DNA of 64,000 nucleotides, taken from contig NADL03000528.1 of assembly GCA_002205965.3 (NCBI GenBank), positions 1 through 64,000 of the forward strand. Direction: 5' to 3'. A program made the translations under genes and the position numbers. Below the pieces are notes generated by a model. The model did not search any database. It was not told the origin of the DNA and saw nothing but the letters and a program-made list of their open reading frames with translations. This document shows, one piece after another, positions 10,620 through 23,507 of this stretch (positions are counted from its first letter, which is position 1; each line of letters starts with the position of its first letter). The stretch comes from Kappaphycus alvarezii. Lineage: Eukaryota; Rhodophyta; Florideophyceae; Gigartinales; Solieriaceae.

Positions 10620-13600
10620 CATTACTCCTCGAAAACTACTGATACCATCCGTGCTGGGGTGAGTAGACTGTTGGAATGTGACACATCTAAAGTCATACTC
10701 CGAGAGAACATCTCCTTGGATGTATATTTTATTTTGAGGAAGTAAATTTCTGTATCGTGGAACTTTGGTTTTTACAGTCTAAATTTAGTAGTTTGTTGAG
10801 ATTATTCTACGTTGGGAGTGCTAAGGGCGTCTTAACAGCTTCCATTTCTCAAAATTTCACTGTAATGTGGAAATAGTTGCACGGCTCACGCCATATTTAC
10901 TCTAAGACGGAATAGCCGTCCTCATCCTGTATCATAATACGAGGAAAACACAAACCGTAAAGGGACTATTGATCCTGATGTTCATCTCCCTATAAATTTT
11001 ACCTTTTACTATATGCGCTTTGGGCTGGGACCGATTGTACCAGAGTGGTACGATACCTATTTCAGACGGGGACTGACACCATATTCCAACTGAACGTTTT
11101 GATCCATATACTTCACATAAGTTAAAATAGAAACTACCATTACATGGCCAATTATCTGTATAAATATCAGAAAACCAGTTCCGTAGGCCAAATCTAAGAG
11201 TCAAGACCGAATCCTTTACAAAACTTCAGTCTTTAACTACTACAGCATGTAATTCAGTGCAAATTCGCACATACAGGAATCAGAAAGAGTTGTTGGAATC
11301 TTTATCGTTTCTATGCAGTCCTCACGACGCAAAGTATTTCTAGAACGATAGAAAGCACACAAGCAGAGCTCTTCAGAATAGAGAAAGAAAAGATTAGTGA
11401 AGACAAGGAAGCTGAAGCAAATCGCGCAGTACCGGCCGTGGAAAGTCTAGTTTCCCGGCTTCATCGCAGAAGTCGTGGGTTCAATGGTCAAATTGGTCAG
11501 GTTATTGAAAACTGAAACAGTCGCAGAGGTTATGTGCAGTATAATGATCAATGAAAAGTGGCATTGAGGATATGAAGAAATTTTTTTTCAGTTAATATCA
11601 ACTGTTGGTTGTTTTTTGTGCTGTTCTGGATAGAACTTACTTGATTAACATATCTTTAATTATGAAAAACTATTTATATTGGGTCGAAAGCAGCAAAGTA
11701 TGTGGTTCGGGGCAGAACATGTTCTTTTCCTGCTTTGGATCTAATAAGGTTTCAATTTAAGTAGAGAGTTCGGATATTGTGTGGGGAACATGAGACCTCT
11801 CTGAATTTCGAGGTGTGCTGATTTTTAGATTGCTAAACTTGTTTCACGCACTAATTTCTTTGATTTGTAGTCGTCAAACAATATCATAAACGGGTTTACA
11901 GGATTAAACTTACACTATATTAAGTCTAGGACACCTCGTTAATGAATACAATCGTTTTTAGCATGAACTAATCATTTTGATATATGTGAAACACAAAACA
12001 TCAAATGTTTGATATCCCCAAGTCTTCCACCAATAGATCATAGGGTTCAGCATTCGTAGAGATTCACGAAGGAAATATATCCGCTAAGTATAAGAATAAT
12101 GAAATGCAACATGATTTCTCGTAAAAAGTTTGTCGATTCAGTATTCAGGTAGCGTCTCTGCGGGTAATCGAACATGTCTTTCAGTTCTGGTCTCCCTCAG
12201 AATTTGCCCTTCGCGTTACCTTTATCTAGCTCAAAATGAGATATTCACGGCTGCCATAAGCCATTTCAGTTCGCAGTGAGGCATATAACTTCTCATTTTC
12301 AGGTCAAATAGTATTGGAAAGAATCTGGAAAAGATACTAGATCATTTCTAGAAGAGGCAAAGTCTTTCGTGACCGCGGAAGAATTTTTTCGCTTGCAAAG
12401 AATCAGAAATCTATTATGTCACGAAACCTGAAGAGATTTATAAAGAAAGGAGTTTTTTTCAACATTTTAATTCTGTGCGCCATCTATAGAAAGAAAGAAT
12501 TTGTAAAGTTAGAAAGTCATCGAAATTGGGTATTCCTTATCAGTTACACATTAGACGAACCCAATTGACCTCTTTCAAAAAATTAAAAGAGATTGTAACA
12601 CTCATTATGACAGCAGATAAAGACGAGCTCCAAATTCTATAATATTTTAAGTGAAAGTTGGCTCTGATCTTCAGCCATACCAAGTGTTGTTTTCGGGTTC
12701 CTTCACTAGCATTATGAAAAGGGTTGATGTTTGAGTCCTGCACGTAGTTATCTATGTGCCGTGACCTGTAATGCCTTTAGTGAGTCAATTAAAAAGGCAA
12801 ATACTTATCATTTGGTCAGAAAGCGATCTGAGTAGTGAGTAAAGGCAGATATTTCACTTAAAGGTCAGTTAATATACATTTTACTGAAAATTGAAAAGGA
12901 GCTTCAGTTTTAGCATCATTATAAACTTAATTACATCTTAATGCTCAACGATGGATGGCTGTTGTAAATTGTGATCAATACCCCTAAAAAGCAATTCCTT
13001 GAGGAGAACGTCCTCCATGGCTTGGAAGATATGAAAAAGCATGCTGACTTCAAAGAATTTCAGTGGTAACTTACAAAGTCCACGGAAATATCTTCGAAAC
13101 AGTCAAAAATACATACACATTTATTTCGCGCTGCAGCAAATTATGTAAGCAAAAAATATGCTTATGGTTATGTCGAAGATTTATTGAATCAATTAAAATC
13201 TTGTTTCCCGGCTGAATCTCCCCAGACTGGCGGTATAATTTTCGTTTCAACATCATATATGATGTATGTTCTTTAAATTACTTTGATATTAGCAGTATGA
13301 GACTTTTGTGATGTCTTGGCACTGACAACGGCTTCTCTGTTGCCGAAATCATGCACCATAACTTGATGAAATATTATGTTCTAGGCTTTGATAACTGATG
13401 ACTACTACAGCTTTTTTGGCCTTTCTAGTTGCAAAAAGATACATTATTCTCTTTTGGATGTTTTTGGAAACATTTTGGCATCTGCGACATACAATTTCTA
13501 CTTCTCCGCTTGTAAAACTTGAGCACACAGTAACTAAAAGTTTGTATATGAAGCTTCAAGTCTCCATTTCGAATGATCTTGAATGGTTTATAGCGCTTTG

Positions 13601-16200
13601 TTCTGGAGATTTCTGAAGCAGTCAGTATGAAAATGATGACGTTTAATCGTTTGTACTGTTATATGCACTTTTTTTTAGCAAATTGAGCATTTTGAAATTG
13701 GTTTTTTCCATTACAATAGAGTTCAAATTTAGAGTATCAACTCTCAGATGGTGATAAGGTAAAGGGGAGCAATTGGGGTGTTGTATTTATTGAGAAATAG
13801 GTTAGCCTATGGGTATGTTTAAAGCATAGAAGTTCAAAAGTCCTGTCATAAAAGGTAATTGATCTACTGCTCAGATGTTTTGTCAACTAAAAGCGATAAA
13901 ATCACTATCACAATCCTTCGTAAGTGTTAAATATGGCTCGATAGCTGGAAAAGGTATTCTCTTCTCACTTCAAGGTGAGTCATTTCAAAAATATGTATAT
14001 TGTTCTATTGAGAGGTCAATCATGAAACCGAAAATGCAGATTGTTCAAATAATTTCTCTGCAAATACGGATGCATACATTTCCATTAATGCAATTCAGCA
14101 TCTGAAATTTACGAACTTTTCGGTCGCTGCTCTTCTTGAGTAAAAACTTCCTTCTTGTTTTAAAACTGTGGCGATGGCCATTTCTTATGAAAACAAACAG
14201 TTTCTGCGGTTTTTGCAAACAATGTGTTATATGACGCAGATCCTAGAGGAAAAGAATGATGAAAATATCGGGAGAGAGAAGAAAGTGGACGAGTTTGTAT
14301 CGTTCCGTAGATCGAATGGAACACTGTGGAGATATGAGGGCCTCTCTGTTTTCGTCCTTGCCTCGGACCAAATGTTTCGATCGTTAGTAGAGGATCAATA
14401 GAAGAAAACATAAAAGGACGAGTGAGGGGGCCTTGAACGATATCTTATTTACATATAAACCAGGAGGTTCTCTACGGAAGAAAATTCCCAATACCGTTTA
14501 TCAGATGTGCACCATCCCAGCTAAAAGGCGTTCTAGGATCCAGAAACTTTTTAATTACCAGCTCAGATTTTCCATTGTCTACAGTACATCTTTCTGATTC
14601 TACGCGCAAATGTTCGAAACTCGAAATAGAAAACGTACTCTTAACGTACTACACCGGCTTCTATACTGCACTCTTTAAATCGTAACCAATGTATCCCCAG
14701 TAGTTTCAGAGTCTTAAATTAAAATCAGGATACGTGTATAGGTCGAAAAAATCTAAACTACGCAATTGTTAGAACTATATCTTTTCATTTGCTATAGCCC
14801 AGAAGATTGGCGTGTGTCTTCTTAACTACTTGTAATACGAACTTTCTGCGACATGTAAATAATTTTTAAGAATTAAAAGAGATAATTGCAACCATAGCTG
14901 AAAGTTCGAGATTCAAAATTAGGTTTTAATTAATCTAAAATCTCTATAGATACTCCAAAAGATCCGCGAATTCGAGATTTAATCATTAATACGGACAATA
15001 TTTGGATCTCGGACTGTAGCACGAGTACGGTATCAGACGAAATCCTTACACTTCTGCTCGCCGTTTTTTGCCAACTCTTTACAAATAGCTCAATCATTTG
15101 AAACCACTTTCAATGCAATAACAGTAAAGCAGTCCTCCGGGATGCCACCGCTCCTGTTTTTCACTTCTGAACGCACCTCATTGCTATCTTTATAACCCTC
15201 TCTTGCTGCATGTTGGCTGAACCCAAGTTTATTTAGGTCAGAAAAGCTTTTTCACTCTGCCCAGCACTGTTAATAAGGGCGAAAACACAACGGCTCGAAG
15301 TAATCCGAAATTTATTCCAGTTACCATTACCATGCTAAAAGGTAAGCAAACTGTAGCAAATTACACGAGAAGAGGGGTATCCTGACTTCACCTGATGGTT
15401 GAAGGGTGATAAAAGATCCTTTCCAAATTCATCGTTAAGAACCTCGAAATTACTTAATATATAATATATTAAAGAACAATGAGTGCTTTCCTGTTCCAAT
15501 CCTTCATTCTTAAATTACATAGAAGAGACCTATTCACTGATATAGCTTCATGGATGGGTCAAAATCATGATGTATCGCATCGTGAAGGATTAAGTACAAA
15601 ATTTTTTCATATTATTCCCTGAAATTAAGAACTCGGATTCCGGATTATTTCCGGCATCGGTTTCTTTAATTTTGTCTTATCTCAGCAGTTTTGGGTGATT
15701 TGATTCAGTAAATTGCTTTTAGCCTGAGTCTGACAGAATATCTCATCAATATAAATACTCAAGAGATGCATTATATGAGCCTGGGCTCAATTTTCTCTAA
15801 ACAGGTGTGGCAGAACATTCCCTAAATCACTTTTTGCAATTACATTAGAGCATCACTACGAGGATAGTTTCCAAAATTACCATAAAAAACCGAAAATCTA
15901 TGAAAGGAATGGTTAAAAAAGTTTATTATACATGATTGCACTGCAGCAACGCATGCCATACTGACAATCATTAATATTGCGTTAAAGAAATTGTTATTTT
16001 CAAATCACGGAATACGCCTCCGTTACGTGCGTCAATCCTGTCTCGACCCCGACCCCGAGGGCCTCTAACGGCGAATTCACAATTGTCTTAAGACTGTCTA
16101 CCATACTGTACAGTACGTAGCAACATACTATTGTAATATTTATACACACTCCCCAAACCTTTGTCCTAGAACTTACCACCTCGTTCTTTGGGAGACCAGA
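10620..16200. other. long intergenic stretch, nothing recognised
   Basis: About 5.6 kb of AT-rich DNA with only short open frames. None carries a motif I recognise. Frames at 13398-13616 and 14168-14401 (plus) are the longest and are not supported. No tRNA, rRNA or tandem array was seen. Confidence 0.4.
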
Positions 16201-16223
16201 ATCCTCTTCAATGGCTAAAAACT

Positions 16224-16964
16224 TTACGAAACTCCATGAGAGTGATTGATTTTCGTCCTCCCCAATGTCATCCTCATTCTTCGAAGTAATCGTCGAGGAA
16301 GAAAATCTACCTCATGAACCTCTTTCTCCGATCCATCCCCCTCGGGGTACAGAATGGCACCATACATAAGGCAGTTTGTAGAGGAGTGCTGCTGTACATA
16401 AAGGACTGCTGCTAAACACCACATCTCTGGCTTTCCACGGATGTTTTCTATTGTCCGCAAAACCTCAATGACATCACTACGATCTGGCGAGAAGACATCC
16501 TCGAGACACACCTTACCCTGTGACCATTTTTGCCTGCCTTCTGAATATAACTCCTTTGCTTTTGTCAATATTGATATAGGAGAATGATGCCGCTCAGAAA
16601 TATGAGAGGAGAAAGGTACGCTAAGATCTGGTGGCTCCGATCCGTACGTATCAAGCGTATCACCATCATTAACAAAGTTGGAGTACGTTGGCGGTAAACA
16701 CGCGTACAAACCGAAACATTTCTGCGTGCGAATGTTTATGGTCTTCATGAGTCTTGAAAATCAATCTCTGTAGCAGCTACTAGAACTGTTACCTCCAATG
16801 GAATCGTTTAAACTGCTCACCAGCTCGGGTACTGCATATAAAGTCAAAGATTTAGCAGAAATTATTCGAAGTTGAGAACACTGTACCGCATTATCATTAT
16901 CATACTCCGACACCAACTTGAAAATTCGCTTTGATGGCCGTTTAAGAAGAAACTTTTTCTTCAA
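16224..16964 (-). CDS. hypothetical gene, possibly two exons
   Basis: Two minus-strand open frames lie close together: 16761-16964 (67 residues, starting MKKKFLLKRPSKRIFKL) and 16224-16748 (174 residues). They are in different frames, so they could be two exons or a frameshifted gene. The larger frame has a mixed-charge composition that looks protein-like and ends in an arginine-rich tail. I recognise no domain. Its start faces a plus-strand candidate gene at 17125, leaving a possible shared promoter of about 160 bp. It could be a host gene or cargo of the transposase-like sequence downstream. Confidence 0.35.
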
Positions 16965-17124
16965 AGTCTCGTGGACTGCCCAGGTATCTTGACAATAAGC
17001 ATTACTGAGAGTTACTATTCCCTATCCGGATGGATTTCAGAGGAGCAACTCAACTTTTATCTTCTCTGCTATCCCATTTCACAGCTCTATCCGTTTCTGT
17101 ATTCATTGAAATCAACATTTAGTT

Positions 17125-18760
17125 ATGGAAACTACTCGAACCAGGCGCAGACGTACTTCTGTAAAGAAGATGGCTGCATACAAACGTGAGCTCGAAAAGC
17201 AGAGAAATGAGAAAACCTCAACTCAGAAATCAATGTCTACGTCACCAAAATTTCCAAAGGAATGGTCAGCGATAGGTTCTCGGGTGGCGGAATCACCAGT
17301 TTATCATACTTAAATTTCTTCCCCCAAAACTACGAAGATTTGGGCGAGCAATTTTCGACTTGACGTCCTCGCAACTGCCACCATCGCCCACGATCAACAG
17401 AGTATTGCAATAGACCGGAAACGAGTATCCCCTGATGAAGACGATAGCTTTTATCAGAGTAAATCACAACCGCCTACACAAACACCGTTACGCACAACAT
17501 TCCTGAACCGAAGATAAACCAGCCAACTGCCTTTGAGAGATGAAGGTACGAATAAAAACAAAAACAATGGAAATAATGAAGACAGAAATGCTCCAAGTTC
17601 AGATGAGTCACTCAGTACTGGATTACGCTCTCCTTACCTTTCACCTCCGCCAAACGCAGACAATGCAAAGTTTGTTCCGTCAAAACACTTGTCTAGTCAC
17701 AACGTAATGTTTTCGCCGTTGCCGGAAGTTTCAGGCTCTGATGTTCGGATGTCGCCTAAGGTAATTCCTCCAATAATACGTACTTGATTCGTGTACGAGA
17801 GAAAAGAAGTCTCCGGCGCCAGCCCAATCCAAACTCATGAAGCAGGAAGATGTAAAAATCATTTGGCGAAGATCTTCTGAGGAAAATTACGAAAGGAGGT
17901 GGCAATGGTGAGAGATTCTGTCAGTACTGAGATTGTAAGTTTGTCTACCATTACCACAATTTTGGATTCACAAATGAGAACTGTGTTATCAGTATCGACT
18001 AACGGGTCAAGTCAGGCGAGGAAGGGACGGCCGAGGACGAAAAAGGGACACCTGTTGGACGAATATACTCCCCATGTGAGGCCCGTGTTTAACACGGGAA
18101 CATTCTCATTTCTAATCTTTTTCAAGGTTTACTTCTCGATCCAGGAGATGGTGACATCTAGAAGGAATATACGGTATCCTTTCTAATTATTACAATGATA
18201 TTTAGTTTGCCAACCGACAAGACCAAAGATGTGTACCATAATGGGGTAGGTTTAGATTACTGCGAATCCTGAAATGGAATTATTGCTCGAACTGTGTTAA
18301 ATGTTCAACATAACCAGTTCAACCATTTTATCGGGTACAAAATCCCTACCAGTTCCGCAACGGGTACCCTTACGGAGGCGACAAAGGAGTAGCAATACTT
18401 GGAGCGGCGGAAAACCACGAGTAAACGCTTCGATACGAGAAGCAAACGTCAAACTTGGTTTGAGAAAGGATATGTTGGTACCAACCATTTATCCGCATCT
18501 TGCAACATTGTTGAGACAAGAAGAGAAGGTGTAAGACTGGTAAAGATCGGAAATGAACCATCTCGGTATGGTATTTCTGTCCATGGTCCGAGAGTTATAT
18601 AAAAAGTATTCTGCGTCCACCTTCATCAATCTCATGAAAAGGTGAAAACATGTTTTTTCTGTTACGTAGTTTTTTTTGTTGACGTATTGGCACATGTTGA
18701 ATGTGACTGTACCGCTTCAAGAGAAACTCTTACGAATCAAGTTCAATGGTGAGTAATCAC
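17125..18760 (+). CDS. hypothetical multi-exon gene
   Basis: Consecutive open frames at 17125-17313, 17533-17787, 17899-18186 and 18301-18534 are broken by stops that candidate GT-AG introns could remove. Examples are 18076-18126 (GTGAG to TTCAAG, 51 nt) and 18174-18205 (GTATC to TTTAG, 32 nt); both contain TTCTAAT upstream of the acceptor. The first frame is highly basic (METTRTRRRRTSVKKMAAYK), and the next is rich in Ser, Pro and Asn. The last frame ends LVPTIYPHLATLLRQEEK before a GTGTAAG donor-like site. No domain is recognised. A LINE-B fragment and LINE-A follow, so the 3' part may be displaced or lost. Confidence 0.3.
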
Positions 18761-18789
18761 CACGCGTGTGTGCTGATAGCATGATAAAA

Positions 18790-19076
18790 GTTGCCTACCA
18801 TAGCCTTAGAGAGGCATGCGAGGGTAAAGGAGTTGGTGAGAACAAGAATTTGGATGTCAAGAGCAAGATTAATCGGGAAGACATTCGCACGCTGCAGCAG
18901 CCGTCATGTCCAATGCGGCCTGCTTGATGGCTGGCCTGAAGGTAGCATTTTAGGAAGCGTAGTTCTTTCCCCATTACGCTGTAGGTATACCCTTTTTGAG
19001 TCGATTGCGGTTGTCTGGAAAACCATGGGATAGGTCGGAAATATCTTCCAACAGTAAAACACCCAAACGTTTCCCC
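18790..19076 (+). repeat. LINE-B 3' fragment with the end of its ORF
   Basis: Positions around 18888-18955 encode HAAAAVMSNAACLMAGLKVA and a stop. This matches the C-terminus of the LINE-B copies at 53440-53945 and 58596-59016. It continues into GTCTGGAAAACCATGGGATA and the typical C-rich end AAACGTTTCCCCTTC. It carries the second type of 3' terminus (GGTTGTCTGG...), shared with 55063-55245 (inverted), 57481-57600 and 62288-62370. Confidence 0.75.
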
Positions 19077-19266
19077 TTCTCACGAAACACCATGACTTCA
19101 TCCTAATTGTTGAATACGATGTCATTGTGGAAACAAGTGATTCTAAAGCATGGAGACATGAGAAAGAGGAGACTCGTTGACTATGAACTTCGTCAATATA
19201 CTCAAGGTAGCTGATAATTACAGCCAATAATACTCCCAAGTTTCATCAATTGAGGTAATGCTTCGG

Positions 19267-19830
19267 TTACGCAAGAACTCCTTTCAATCCATTTACGCAC
19301 TTGCCGTTCTTTTTCGTTCTGTAGTGTATGACCCCAAGGGCACCGAACACATCAATACCAACAGGAAGAAGCCGTATATGGTTCGTGTGGCAGACTAGAC
19401 TGTAGTGCGTGTGTTTCGCACGTTCAGCCATTGAGGCAGCTGCGCCGCCAGATAGGGCACACTGGGAAACGCGAGAAGTGACCTGTGGATGGGCCACTGT
19501 GACATCCAAAGCGATATCCTTCGGGTCGAGGCCATATGCAGCAGGGATATAAAGATCTATGCCGAGGGTGGACGAGGGAGAGGACGAAGGGGGAAGGGGA
19601 GGTAGCATATGTTCAAGAGGGGCAGAAATTCCAAGCTCCTTACAGTAACGATGGAGAGCGTTACGCAAGACATTGTGGCGACGAGTCTGCCCATCGTTGT
19701 ACTTACAGGTGAGGGCATGTTTGCCCAGGGGATCGAGCAACGGGGCGATGTCGTTGGAACGGCGAGCACATACCGGACATCGATCATGACCAGAGAAAAT
19801 CGCGCGGCCGAGGCGTAGAGATACAGCGAC
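19267..19830 (-). pseudogene. LINE-A zinc motif and restriction-like endonuclease
   Basis: In one minus-strand frame a CPVC pair is followed by KHALTCK, giving a CX2C...HX4C zinc motif. Next come RRHNVLRNALHRYCKELG, then GIDLYIPAAYGLDPKDIALD and VTVAHP. The acidic residues in the last segment fit the catalytic core of the PD-(D/E)XK-like endonuclease found at the C-terminus of R2/CRE-type LINEs. The end reads LLPVGIDVFGALG, a block also present in the LINE-A and LINE-B copies near 53-59 kb. Exact catalytic residues cannot be assigned without an alignment. Confidence 0.7.
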
Positions 19831-20588
19831 TATCCAAGCTTGCGAGGACAGATAGGTGCCGCGGTGAGGGTGCGGTAAAGTTGAGAAAGCTGAACAAACG
19901 ACTCACGGACGGATAGGAGGCGAGATCTGTCGCGGTCAGAGGATGATCGGAAGATCCGATCAAACGTCGAACTGTGAAGCTCAGACGAGATAGCAGACTG
20001 GAGCCGTTCGCCGGGGACCGGCGTTTGACATCGCTGAAACAGGGAAGTGGGCGACAGGGAAGCCGAAAGATCTGGATAACGGGTAGATAATAAAGAAATC
20101 GCGGCCCGAGGCACTTCCTCCAGGTGTAGGTCTCCCGAGAAGGAGAGCAGATCTGAGAAACGGCGGAAAACATCAATCATCGAAGCCGCATAAGCGGACT
20201 CAGGGATTGAAGAAGCGAGAGGAATGCCGAGACCACCGTAGGAAATAGGAAGGCAGGCTTGCTCCCATTCGGAGTCGGTGCAAGGACCATGAATCTGTGC
20301 GAAAGCCTCCCGCTGCTTCCGGTCGAAGCTGACGGCCAAAGCCGTAGATTGGTGGGGGAGAGAGTCCGCAGCAGATAAATAACCTTACAGGCGCTCGCAC
20401 AGAAACGGTGCAAGTGGTAGGCCATCTGGGCGTCATCGAAGGACTGAAGACAGGAAAAGATGCGATCTACTGCAGCTTGACGGGTGTCGAATGCGGCGCT
20501 GACGAAGGAATCGGAACCAATGGGAGAGCCGAGAACGGTAAAGCCATCGGGCGTGGAGAAGGGGCAGGGAAGAGTGAGGGGAGAAGGA
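19830..20588 (-). pseudogene. LINE-A thumb/linker region
   Basis: Minus-strand frames here (for example 19830-20339, 169 residues) link the RT to the zinc/endonuclease region. They include a segment like LPISYGGLGIPLASSIPESA, typical of the post-RT region of LINE proteins with a C-terminal endonuclease (GGLGIRS-like motif). A frame change separates it from the RT frame. Confidence 0.6.
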
Positions 20589-21854
20589 TTATAGGAGAGG
20601 CCGTGACGTTTTGGTCATATTCAGTGCGAACCCGATGGCTTGTCCCTGACTCTGGAAGAATTGCAAAGCCTCGAGGGCCTGCGAGCGGGGAACGACCAAG
20701 TTCCCATCGTCTGCATACCAAGCGTTGAGCGGGGGCCGGAATGCTCCTGGAACTTGAGAACGAGAGGATGGAGAGCGAGAGCGAAAAGCAGAGCCCCCAA
20801 ACGGATCCCCCTGTTGAGTGCCATCGGCGCTTAGTATGGAGAATGAACCGAATGAGAGAAAAGAGGTATCCCCATAGCAGTAGTGAACCCATCGCGCGAT
20901 GCCAGGTGCAAAGTCCAGAACGGCATTATGAATGCGTTGTCGAGAAATGCTGTTGAATGAATTGTGGGCATCGACTTGGATCAATACGTGGTCCTGGAAC
21001 TTGGTGTTTTGCGGCAGGCGACGGACGGCATGAAAAATGGCCTCAGCCCCACTTTTAACGCCCACGCCGAGTTGATGAGGCAAGAGATAGGAAGCTGCAG
21101 TTCAGCAAGCCTTGTGAGCGAGGAGACGGACAATAAGTCGGCGGGGGAGTAGACCAACAGCTATAGGGCGAAGTCCACCGTTGGGCTTGTGGAGGGCTGT
21201 GAGCCGGCCCCCGCAGAAGTAGGCCCGGCACTAGTCCGGTAGTTCGCCGTTGGAACACATGTTAACAAACTTGGTCAGCACATAAAGACAGTCAAGGGCG
21301 GGATGCACTCCCCCCGCAGGTCGACGCAACATACGGAGAAAGACCAGGGAAATGCCATCAGATCCAGGGGCGGTGGACGAGTCGAGGTTATGGATGGCTC
21401 TACGAACATCCGAGACGGAAAACTTGACGGCAGGGGGAAGATGAGAGTTAGGAAGGGGCGGAACGGGGGACGCGGGCGTGGAGTGAAGGGATTTGAGTCT
21501 GCGGAGAATGTCTTCCGAGGGCACAACAGGTGGGGTATCGTGCAGTAAGGCTGCTGTGGCGCGGGAAGGACTGCCACGGTGCAGTAAGCGGCGGCTGCGC
21601 TGGTAGATGGGGAAGGAGAGGCGTCGGCATGGTAGCAGGGGGTGGGAGCCCCGAAAGGGAGAGGGCTTCAATGAAGAGGTCATCGAAGAGACCGGAAGAT
21701 GCGATACGAATGCGGGCAGCAAGTTTGGAGCAGTTTGCAGAGCGGCTCGAGCGATGGAAGCGAGGATGATTGCGTCGAAATACGAGTTTGGGGAGGGCGA
21801 CAAGTTCGAGAAGGGCACGATGACGATGTGCATCAGACGGAGCAGCGATGACAC
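20589..21854 (-). pseudogene. LINE-A reverse transcriptase, frameshifted
   Basis: Two overlapping minus-strand frames (21231-21854 and 20589-21083) carry the RT domain. Visible blocks in order are TAPGSDGISLVFLRML (fingers), PNGGLRPIAVG, then HQLGVGVKSGAEAIFHAVR, VLIQVDAHNSFNSI (motif A with its Asp), DGTQQGDPFG (motif B) and AWYADDGNLV (catalytic YADD at about 20703-20722). All catalytic aspartates are present, but the frame changes between fingers and palm and again after YADD. This is the copying enzyme of target-primed retrotransposition. Confidence 0.8.
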
Positions 21855-22396
21855 GGCTCAGGGAGGCAAAATAGAGGTCGTAGGCCGCTGCTTGAACTGG
21901 GCGAGGGATGTACGGAAGAACGGGTATCGAAGCCCTGAAAAGAGCAGGGAAAGTAAGGGCAGTAGGAGGGACAGAAGCAATCCTACTGGTCATTATCGGT
22001 CATTGATTCCGGAACTGGGACGTATTCGAGGACAGAGAACCGACCGTCAACCTGCGGGGAACGGAGCTAGGAGCAGAAGAGGTCGCGGGCCCAGGGCCGC
22101 GACGTGCAACCAGGGTAAAACCGTCCGTATCGGTCACTTCTGGACGGGCGCGACGGCGCTTAGAGTGGACAGCGAGAACCGAAGAGGGTGCGAGGGTAGG
22201 CATGTCCCTGGCAAAGCTGGGATCGGCAGAAAGAGTCTGGTGAGCTGCGGATTACATTTCGCGGAGGGATTGGGCAAAAGCAGGAGGCGGATACCACTGG
22301 CAGGACGGAAATTCCAGGCCTTCGATTTCCTGTCAAAGGCCAGGAAGGAAGCCGCGGAGCTAGGCAGGAGACAGGCCTGAAGAGATGTCCATGATT

Positions 22397-23123
22397 TCAG
22401 AAAACACGAGTTCGGGAGGGTCGTAGTTGTCCGATGTCAAGTTTCGGAAGGCGGTATAGGCGGGAGGCAAAGACGCCAAATCCGCTCGGCAGCACAAACC
22501 ATGAAGACATGAGGGGAAGAGGAGCGAGTGATGGAGCAGGAGCCGGGAAAACCACCTTGTGAGATGGCTCGGCGGAAAGCGGACGGATCGTGTACAGGAA
22601 AATCCGGGGGAGACTTGATGACGACAACTCGCTTGGTGTTGCCGCCAAAAAGCCCGCGAGTAGCTCGGCGGACGCGACCCGCAAACTTGGTGGAGATCCG
22701 AACAGCTGAAACGTCACCACGTTGGGTGAGGCCTTGGCGACCCAGGAAAGGGAGACGGCGGAGGGGTTTTGGAGCCGTTGGGGGCATGGTCGCCGCGCGT
22801 AGGTAGGATTGCGCAGGAGGCAGAGGAGCAAGATGGGGAGATTGGTCCGATTTAGTGGCAGGAGTAGTTAGCGGGGAAGGGGCCGCAAGAGAGGTCAAGG
22901 TCTGCAGAACGGAACGAAACTGAGGGTTGTTTTGCAGAGAAGGGGCCAGAGCGGTCGCCACGGGGGAGTTCTGAACGGCAGAACAGAATGCAGTTGTGGC
23001 TACAGGGTCGGAGAGGTCGACGACCCCATCAAAGATGGAGACGCATTTGACCAAAGAATCCATCGGCGCATGGGATAGGGAAACAGCGATGTCGGAATGC
23101 CCAGAAGAAGGTCGGGAAGGCAT
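22397..23123 (-). pseudogene. LINE-A N-terminal region
   Basis: A 228-residue minus-strand frame starts with MPSRPSSGHSDIAVSLSHAP. It is rich in Pro, Ser, Ala and Leu, then becomes basic (RRLPFLGRQGLTQRG...). A frame change near 22440 leads into a second frame ending at 22397. No zinc fingers or known ORF1 domain are visible. The methionine lies close to the tandem 5' repeat at 23130-23182 and is the best start candidate. It probably binds nucleic acid, judging only from composition and position. Confidence 0.5.
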
Positions 23124-23129
23124 GGTGGC

Positions 23130-23182
23130 AGAAACTGTGGGGTCGGGAGATCACGAGAAACTGTGGGGTCGGGAGATCACGG
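23130..23182 (-). repeat. tandem duplication in LINE-A 5' leader
   Basis: The 26-bp unit containing ACTGTGGGGTCGGGAGATCA occurs twice head to tail, differing by one base near its end. It lies just upstream of the first LINE-A methionine, in the element's 5' leader, where tandem promoter units are common in LINEs. Confidence 0.7.
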
Positions 23183-23476
23183 GAAAGGGAATAGCCAATA
23201 AAAATATCAAGATAGACAAAAACTCAAGAAGTAGCCAGTAAGATAGTGCTGTGGAAAAACGAATCTGGCGAAGATCGGGAGAAGCAAAGAAGAAAAAAGG
23301 AAAAAAACCTGGAGAATAGGGAAGATGAGGGCGAAATCACCGTCGTCGCGCGACAGAGCCCAACCGCAGGAGGACCGCGGGAGCGGGTGAGAACGTCGGA
23401 CGAGGGAGGGCGAGATGTAGGGGGAAGAGGGAGCTTAAGCGAAGAAATACAAACAAAGAAAAGTCAGCTAAATACG

Positions 23477-23507
23477 ATAACCGCTAAATTAAATTTAGCG
23501 GTTATCA
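23477..23507. repeat. 31-bp perfect palindrome
   Basis: The 15-bp arms GATAACCGCTAAATT and AATTTAGCGGTTATC flank a single central base. It lies at or just beyond the 5' edge of LINE-A, so it may mark the element boundary or belong to the target. Confidence 0.8.

Larger units (their letters stand above)
19267..23507 (-). mobile_element. LINE-A: non-LTR retrotransposon with restriction-like endonuclease
   Basis: This element of about 4.2 kb reads 5' to 3' on the minus strand. It has a proline/serine-rich N-terminal region (22397-23123), a reverse transcriptase (20589-21854), then a CCHC zinc motif and restriction-like endonuclease region (19267-19830). No apurinic-type endonuclease was seen upstream of the RT, which fits LINE clades whose endonuclease is C-terminal. 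Several frameshifts interrupt the reading frame, so this copy is inactive. It is more GC-rich than the surrounding DNA. A second, truncated copy lies at 58416-59280. The 3' end looks rearranged, because the last about 20 codons do not match that second copy. Confidence 0.8.

Noticed and set aside
21607..22380. 257-residue plus-strand open frame
   Set aside because: It is the antisense shadow of the LINE-A protein in GC-rich DNA and has low-complexity Arg/Gly content.
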